Positions 57,180-64,000 of a stretch of DNA of 64,000 nucleotides are shown piece by piece. Each line of letters begins with the position of its first letter. The first letter of the stretch is position 1. The position numbers were made by a program, and so were the translations under genes. The DNA comes from Rhabditoides inermis (lineage: Eukaryota > Nematoda > Chromadorea > Rhabditida > Rhabditidae). The notes beneath the pieces are model-generated. The model made no database searches. It was not told where the DNA came from and saw only the letters and a list, made by a program, of their open reading frames with translations. The stretch lies in the NCBI GenBank assembly GCA_963966185.1, contig CAWZYM010000295.1, positions 30,001 through 94,000 on the forward strand. Direction: 5' to 3'.

Positions 57180-58885
57180 TTTATTAATAATAATAGTTTA
57201 TCCATATGTTATCAATCATCAAACAGCACAAACATCCTAGTACCGGTTAAGAACAAAGGGTGGTTTGGCAGAGCGATGACTGCGACAGAACCTTTTGACA
57301 CCCAAAACGTGTATAGAAAAGGTCTGTCAATCTTAGAAACGGATGCAAGAACTTCTGAAGTTAGTAGAGAGAGAAAGCCAACTACGTCAGGACACTTCGT
57401 CGCCAGAGAGCAACAAAATTACATACGAGTGGGGTCATCTACAGTGAAACGTGAGCGGTTGTGTGTGAAAAATGACATAAGTTCGTTTCTGAAGTCAATC
57501 TTTTTGAATTGGCATACTGTGGAAGAATCAAGGTTGTTCCAGTATTTTGTAACTCGATATGTAATGAAACTCTGACCAAGGGTGGTTCGCGACGCACATG
57601 TGATTTTTAAACCATTTGAACGCAGCGAAGCAGATCTAGCATTCGGCAAAACCAGAAGAAATGGATTTTCTGCTTTTATATGACCATAAATAAAGCTGTG
57701 GACAATTCTCAAATCTGACAACACTCTACGAGTCCACAGTGTCTCAAGGGAAAACTTATGTAGCCGTTCCGCATATGATAGTTTAGGAGCAAGTAGTTTC
57801 GTGAACGATCTTTGCACCGCTTCAAGTTTATTACTCTGGGTGACATTGAGGGCTAAGAGAACCTCACTACCGTATTCGAGAACAGGACGAACCTTATACT
57901 TGTAAAAATTCATAAACAGAGACTCGTTGTGGTGAAAAGCCATTCTTAAAACACCAATTCTAGACGATGCTTTCTGTATTGTTCGTTTTATATGCTCGCC
58001 AGGATTAAGGTCTTGAGTGAGTGTAATACCAAGATCCTTAATCGATTCGACACAAAGAATAGTATGACCATCGCATTTATAGATAGATTTTATTGCACCT
58101 TTGCCAAAATGTATCACATTGCACTTAGCAGTCGACAATGACAGTTGCCGCTCGTCAAGCCAGTGGAATACACTATGCAAATCAGATTCAAGTAGATCGT
58201 GGAAGTTTATTATGTTTTGAGGAATAGACAACTTCATGTCATCTGCATAGAGATAGTACGAGCAGTGCTTTATAACAGAGCCGATTCCATTAATGTTAAT
58301 CATGAAAAGTAATGGTCCTACAACACTTCCTTGGGGAACACCACTCAATACGGGAATCCAGTCAGATAGGCATGTACCCACTCTAACCGACTGAGTTCTT
58401 CCCGAGAGAAATAGTTGCAACCAGTACAGTGTTTTGCCATCTATCTTATAAGATCTACAAACTTCCATTAAACGCCTATGTACTACTGAATCAAAGGCTT
58501 TCTTGATATCGAGATAAATCGAATCAACTGCTACTTTTTTTGACAAGTGAGAAACTAAATATCCAACATAATCAACCACTTGACTAGTCGTACCTCTTCC
58601 GTCAAGAAACCCATGTTGTTGTTTATTGACTATTCCATATTTCCAGAGATGTGCACGTATGTTATAGCAAAGCATTCTTTCGAACACTCTACTAACACAA
58701 CATGTAAGAGTTATAGGTCTATAGTTGGTACATTTGCTTTTATCACCACTTTTAAATACCGGCACTACGATTCCCTTTCTCCATATTTCAGGTATAACAC
58801 CATTATGAAAACAATCCGAGAATATCAATGAGAGAGGGTGTGCAAGAACAGTTGCCAACGATTGCAGTACTATTGATGGAATAAT
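57180..58885 (-). mobile_element. CR1/jockey-like LINE, second family, 5'-truncated
   Basis: An open frame at 57419-58858 (minus, about 479 codons) encodes reverse transcriptase: FKSGDKSKCTNYRPITLTC, QQHGFLDGRGTTSQ, YLDIKKAFDSVVHRRL, GVPQGSVVGPLLFMININ, YYLYADDMKLSI and ESIKDLGITLTQDLNPGEH. It is clearly different from the LINE at 46477-48235. The 3' end lies at the low-coordinate side near an ATTAATAATAATAG tract. It sits just upstream of the gene starting at 58894. Confidence 0.85.
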
Positions 58886-58893
58886 AGTAGCTT

Positions 58894-61800
58894 ATGATTG
58901 TTGTAATGAGTCTGATAGCTGCTGCTACTCTGGTCGCACTCACTATCATTGCTATCACAGAGGGAAAGGTGAGAGAAATACTGGAATAATCCGGTACAAC
59001 ACTATTTAGCAACCATCTCCATCGATAACGTTCGAATACAGCATAGGGAAGAAGAAGCGACGATTCGAGACAATACCGATTGAATGCTCGACAAATGCGA
59101 CGGAAGACACAATGATTGCGATAAAAACGTTCGTATTTCGCGTTTCGTAGATGTACGCGTTATCAGTACAAGTAGCTTTGTTCAGAACTACTTATAACCA
59201 TTACTATGAACCGATTTTCGGCCGTTCGAAATACGTCACAATCCGGTTCGGAACGGTGAGCTCTGGAGCGGGCCTGGGAAACGTTTTGTTCGAAACAATC
59301 TTCCTGCTCTATGCAGCGAGCGTGACCGGGCTGTGTTGACTCGGCCTTCGAGTGAGCTCATGTGTTCAGCATCCCCGTGTACAACTCCTCCATGCACGCA
59401 GTCTCAGTGAGACTCGCCGACTAGCCCCAATTGAGATCGATGCTCACAGAGGACACAGAGGTGACACTCAAGGTATGTAGGAGAGAGAAACAATCGATAA
59501 TCGATCGTTTAAAAACTATTAAAAACAATCGATTAAAATCGATCGATCAAAGAGCTTGCTTCACATACCAGATTCCTATGTCTACGCGTGTTTTCGACAA
59601 ATCCTACAATATAACGACATACACATGCAATCAATAACCCTATTTCCTCAATTGTAACCTACCGTTTAGCCTTGTTAAGTGGCGCGTCTGCCACAAGGCC
59701 GCTCGTGTTGCGAGTTCCACCCGTTAGACAGGGACGGGGTGAGAGACATCCGGTTCACGTCCATATTCGACGGCAAGACCACCCTGCAGATGGCAGGTAT
59801 CTACTTTGTGATGAGCTACTCAGATACTTTCATATGTTCTCAATCAATCAATCGTTTATCCGGAATCGTTATATCTGAACATGACGCACAATCATAATGA
59901 TATGAAGCATACAGATACAGTAGTGTCTAAGATACTAGATACGTAGGCTAACGCCGGGGAAAGACTGGTAGGATGACGAGGGTAGTGGTGAGAAGACGAT
60001 ACTTGATCGATAATCATTCTTGGATCATGACGTACTATTCATGACGTGAAGAGTTCCGAGGCTTCCTTTGCTTCCGTGCCAATTAGTATCTCCTCGCGCC
60101 ATAGCTGCTTCACACATGAGGGTACTTCCCGCCGCCTCACTGGTACTCGGGAAGGATTCTTGTCGATGACGAATATTTGGCGGCGGTGGGGGAAAAATGA
60201 GGACCCGACCGCACGACGCGGGGAAAAGAAGAAGAATATGATGAGAAGCATACAGTAGTGCCTAAGATACAGTGGCGGCCAAAAAGGTATCACCTTTTGG
60301 TTTTTGCTCTCTAAAACTATTCCAATGAAAGATAGAGCTCCTATCTTTTGCACACCGTTTTCTGGACTCCATTCGAACCTAATACCATGTTCCATACTCA
60401 TCCCCCTCTTATCTCTCGGTTACAGTAGGCGGATTACTGTATTCACAAAATCATCATTTTCTCGTTTTCAACTTTGAAAAATTCCTGTGACCAAACCACA
60501 CTTCCAAAAAAGTTCTATTCACTATTTTTGGGTATAACCATTCATTGGGCATCCAAAAACACCTTGTTTTTATGTTGCATGACTAAGTACTTAAATTTAA
60601 ATGAGCAATAAAGAAACAACATCAAATAATGGCAAACATATAACTTTAACAAAGCCTAACTATACTATAAAATAATATGATGGTCTGAAACTCTCTCAGT
60701 GTTTCGTAGGGTGTCTCTTGTTCACGATAACGGCCTGGCAGCGGCGGGTCATCGAATCGATCAGCTTGTGGAGGGTCGCGGCACTAGTCACCCAGTTCAA
60801 TGTATGCCTCAATTCGGTACCTAACGTGCTCAAAAAGTACTCCGACGCTCACGATATCTCTCTTTTGAAAAGTTCTGGTCGTCCTAGAGTTGCTTCTTCC
60901 ACTACGGATCGAAACATCCTCCGGATCTCAAAAGAGAACCCGCAAGCGACCGCGCCGCGCACGAGATCTTTTCAATCAACTAGAGATCGTTCTTAAGTAC
61001 GTTCTCAGAGGTTCTCATGAAGGTGCGGCCCTGGATTCGGCAGACTCATAGTCGGAACTACGTCTTCCAGCAAAACAATGACTTGAACCACTCTTCCAAG
61101 CACTTCAAGATCGGTTTATAGAAATGTCCAAGTTTGTCATTGCACCATCTTCTCTTAGAACGTGTTCAACAAGGACAAGTAGAGAGTCATGGAATGGCCG
61201 AGCCAGTAGCTGGACCTCAATCCTATGAAGCACCTCTGGAAAGAGCTCGATCCGCGGACTCGCACGGTTCGGGTCAAGAATGCAGACGAGAAGTTCGAAT
61301 TGCTCGAACAGGAATGATAGAAGATCGATCTCGCGACCCTATACAAGCTGATCAATGCGATGCCCCGCCACTGCAAAGCCCATTTCGTGAACAAGAGACA
61401 CCCTACAAAATACTGAAAGAGTTTCAGACCATCATATCATTTTATAGTATAGTTAGGCTTTGTTAAAGTTAGATATTTGCCATTATTTGATGATGTTTCT
61501 TTATTGCTCATTTAAATTTAAGTAATTAGTCATGTAATATGAAGTCAAGGTGTTTTTGGATGCCCAATGAATGGTTATACCCAAAAATAGTGAATAGAAC
61601 TTTTTTGAAAGTGTGGTTTGGTCACAGGAATTTTTCAAAGTTGAAAACGAGAAAATGATGATTTTGTGAATACAGTAATCCGCCTACTGTAACCGAGAGA
61701 ATAGAGGGGGATGAATATGGAACATAGTAATAGGTTCGAATGGAGTCCAGAAAACGGTGTGCGAAAGATGGGAGCTCTATCTTTCATTTGAATAGTTTTA

Positions 61801-61994
61801 AAGAGCAAAAACCAAAAGGTGATACCTTTTTTGCCGCCAATGTACGTACCCCTCCGAATCAGCGATCGGTCATGTCCGCGCTCAATGACGACAACTGTGC
61901 CGAGTGGGAGGACGACCTGGCGTATCCCTTTCTCTGGGACAACCGCATGGCGCTCAAGCACGCGGCACGCACCGAGAAACCCGAGAAACACTGA
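58894..61994 (+). CDS. Unrecognised protein with signal peptide; intron holds a Tc/mariner element
   Basis: The ATG at 58894 gives MIVVMSLIAAATLVALTII with ITEGK, a typical signal peptide, followed by a GTGAGA donor. Later blocks: KKKRRFETIPIECSTNATED (59045-59105; an N-glycosylation site NAT), ALSVQVALFRTTYNHYYEPI (from 59151), LRSMLTEDTEVTLK (59430-59472), CCEFHPLDRDGVRDIRFTS and FDGKTTLQMAG (59710-59794). The last exon is from about 61861: RSVMSALNDDNCAEWEDDL, then YPFLWDNRMALKHAARTEK, with stop TGA at 61992-61994. Joins around 59130-59430 are not settled. No family is recognised. The intron from 59795 to about 61860 contains the transposon at 60270-61842. Confidence 0.5.
60270..61842 (+). 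mobile_element. Tc1/mariner-type transposon with about 450-bp inverted repeats, degenerate
   Basis: The ends CAGTGGCGGCCAAAAAGGT and ACCTTTTTTGCCGCCAATG are flanked by TA at 60268-60269 and 61843-61844. The inverted repeats extend to about 60726 and from about 61388, an architecture like nematode Tc3. Between them lie remnants of a transposase: an HTH part (60718-60990, ALVTQFNVCLNSVPNVLKKY and LKSSGRPRVASSTTDRNI) and a broken C-terminal part (about 61060-61390) in changing frames. Most of the catalytic region is missing, so it is non-autonomous. Confidence 0.88.
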
Positions 61995-62769
61995 TCTCTC
62001 ATATTTTCTACCTTGCAAAAACCACGGTCACCACGGTAACTGGACTTTCATAAAAACAAAAAAAAACACCCGAAATCATTATCGATGTTTCAGGGCTACG
62101 AGTAACAGTGAGTGTGGATTACTGTGGATTAAAAAATAACGATGGAATAAAAAAGAAACGATGACATACTGAACTACTAGTGAGATTTATAAATTTACAA
62201 ATGCGCGCGAAATCACCACGCTCCGAGGAGCGAAAGAACGGCGATTCCTCGTTATCCTCGTTACCCACGCGCTTACTAAAAACGTGCACATGCGAAGCTA
62301 GTGAAGACTAATTTTAATTTCGAGCCAAATTTTTATCCAAAAATTCAGTAATTCAGTCATTCCTAAAAAAACAGAGATCGTACATATATGTCACTTGATA
62401 AAATACTCCATCGTTACCCTCGTTTATTTGAATTTGATGTTGATGAGTATCCTATACTCATCAACATAAACGAATAAACCAATACTGTAATCTCTTCGCT
62501 ATAATCCCGTTCTCCGAAGAAGGTCCGTTGGACATGGTGTATACCGGATACAAGAGTCCAGATTCATGTCAGATGGTAGACATATTTTATCTCGCATAAC
62601 ACATGCTACATACAATGCAATGTTAGCCTCGGTGGACTGGGTTGGAAGCGCCGTTTTCAGGGTGGGTGCAGTCAGTAGGCGCCGTCTGAAGCCTGAACTG
62701 TAAAATGCATATGGACGGTTGGAAGACCAAGTGGAAACGGCCAATCCATCAAAGGAACCGAATCGAAAA

Positions 62770-63130
62770 CAGAATCAGAATCAGAATCAGAATATTTATC
62801 TCGAATCAAATAGCACATTACAATTATGTAAATTACGGCAAGGTTACGGTAAAATACAGTAATGCAACGCCTACTGCGAGTTCCAATAACACGGATTTCG
62901 GTAGTCCCGTGGATGCGTGCGTGCTGTTGGTGGTGCTTGTCATCCCCTGCTTGCGGCTTCTGGGGAAGTTTCGATTTCGGCGCCGGAAGATCCGGGCTTC
63001 AACGATCGATCGCGAAGAGACGTCTCCGAGAGTTTCATCGTCTTCGAGGATTCCTCTCCAGTCTCAATGCCGTAGATGTAGAGAGTAGCAAAATCGAGTA
63101 CCAGTCCGGTTAGTGTCCTCCGCCGCACAG
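62770..63130 (-). mobile_element. 3' part of a minus-strand retroelement with (ATTCTG)n tail
   Basis: On the minus strand a 62-codon open frame (starting MRRRTLTGLVLDFATLYIYG) ends at about 62940, followed by a 3' region shared with 2567-2625 and a terminal GATTCTGATTCTGATTCTG tract. The family is unknown. Confidence 0.5.
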
Positions 63131-63584
63131 CATTGTTCAGGGGTCGGGGGAATAACAGAGGAAGGCACGCGACCGCGCGCTAGCAGAGAAAGGAAAGGAA
63201 TAGGTGGTAATCGAAAACACTTTGGTCTAAATTAGCATTAAAGTATTAAAGTATTTATTTCCAGAATCAAAGACAGATGTGACAGGTTATATCAAACGTA
63301 GATAGGTTTAGTCTGTAAGTCTTGCTGGGTCCATGATGACCGCTCGCGGCTCACCATCCTCAACCTCAATGCCAAATTAGCATAATCATTGCAAAAAAAC
63401 GGAAGAAATTCAAAAGTCTTTGATTTTAAATTTTCTTTGTCATCCTGTTCATTACGCCAGAAAATAATTAGTTCAAAAACACAGAAAAAATAATCAAGTA
63501 TATTTTGTAGTTGAATGCATATCGTGATTTTTTTTCAAAAAATATTTTTTTGCTAAACTCTGTTTCTCCCAGCGCTCAGCCCTT

Positions 63585-63662
63585 GTGGTGTACCGTATGC
63601 ACTTGTTGTGTAGTCAGGATATAGCGATTCTGGATAAATGATTGATTGATTGATTGATTTTT
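63585..63662 (+). repeat. SINE-like tail with (GATT)n
   Basis: CCCTTGTGGTGTACCGTATG leads into GATTCTGGATAAATGATTGATT repeats. The CCTTGTGGTGTA motif is shared with the SINE at 52800-53075. Confidence 0.55.
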
Positions 63663-63704
63663 TTTGACTTTGATACACGAAACAATAAAAGAAAACGCGA
63701 AAGA

Positions 63705-63770
63705 ACGTTTCACGCATACCGCCTGGCGGATTGTTAGTGCGCTTAATAGTCAATTGGCGTGACTTATATA
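63705..63770 (+). promoter_or_regulatory. Predicted type-1 piRNA (21U) unit, right end
   Basis: The core ACGTTTCA at 63705-63712 is followed by TAGT with T at 63750 (38 nt); predicted 21U at 63750-63770. The neighbouring gene is not in view. Confidence 0.5.
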
Positions 63771-64000
63771 AGATGCGAGCGAGGCTAGCCGAAAAAAAAG
63801 TGAAGTGCAACGCGACTCTTTTTTCCGACTTCCTTTACCATCACAAAGTCTTCGTGCGGGAAGAGGTTAAAGGCACAGTGGCGCTTAGTTTTGACTTTGG
63901 AACATTGCTTGAGCCATGTATACACGAAACAATCAAAGAAAACGCGATAGAACGGCGTTTCCGCGTTACCTACACGCCTACCATCATGTGCACGTGCGAA

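Larger units (their letters stand above)
61995..64000. other. Right-end region with retroelement pieces, no host gene seen
   Basis: After the gene stop at 61994 the region holds a minus-strand retroelement 3' part (62770-63130), a SINE-like tail with (GATT)n near 63640-63660, one piRNA-like unit (63705-63770), and sequence similar to an intronic SINE end (AAAGGCACAGTGGCGC near 63870). Confidence 0.5.

Noticed and set aside
1..64000. CRISPR arrays, operon-type ribosome binding sites, prophage or plasmid features
   Set aside because: The window is eukaryotic nuclear DNA with spliced genes; none of these structures is present.

Overview
This is a 64 kb piece of a eukaryotic, intron-rich nuclear genome, almost certainly from a chromadorean nematode. 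Four things point to that: a complete 12-cysteine DB module (a nematode-restricted domain), a nematode-style seven-helix chemoreceptor-like gene, very short introns ending in TTTCAG-like acceptors, and intronic promoter units that look like nematode type-1 piRNA (21U-RNA) loci. Carrying piRNA units inside introns of housekeeping genes is the pattern I recall for Pristionchus-type rather than Caenorhabditis-type nematodes; that placement is inference.

Layout. 1-3.8 kb (+): 3' part of Integrator subunit 7. 6.5-9.9 kb (+): chemoreceptor-like seven-helix protein. 11.9-14.9 kb (+): unrecognised secreted protein. 15.1-18.2 kb (-): REC8/RAD21-type kleisin of cohesin, divergent from a DB-module protein (18.5-19.4 kb, +). 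20.2-34.0 kb (-): a complete, many-exon MED13 (Mediator kinase module). 37.4-52.5 kb (+): a BTB-Kelch cluster with two full copies and one broken, LINE-interrupted copy, riddled with transposable elements. 54.8-56.4 kb (+): tetraspanin. 58.9-62.0 kb (+): unrecognised secreted or membrane protein with a Tc/mariner element in an intron. The ends and gaps hold LINE, SINE, foldback and microsatellite DNA.

Most notable signal. Almost every longer MED13 intron, and several INTS7 introns, carry the same two-part unit: a core close to ACGTTTCA, then a YRNT (usually CAAT or TAAT) whose T lies 37-40 nt past the core, most often exactly 39. This is the architecture of nematode 21U-RNA promoters. About 20 units are listed. 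All but one of the firm ones lie on the + strand, whatever the direction of the host gene.

Other points: a 383-bp, about 99% identical gene-conversion-like tract shared by the two Kelch genes; a MITE family with two copies; an AT-rich 254-bp hairpin; a tandem pair of unclassified elements filling one Kelch intron; and a LINE with an exact 8-bp target duplication inside a Kelch exon. All gene models come from reading the sequence by eye, so exon borders may be off by a few bases.
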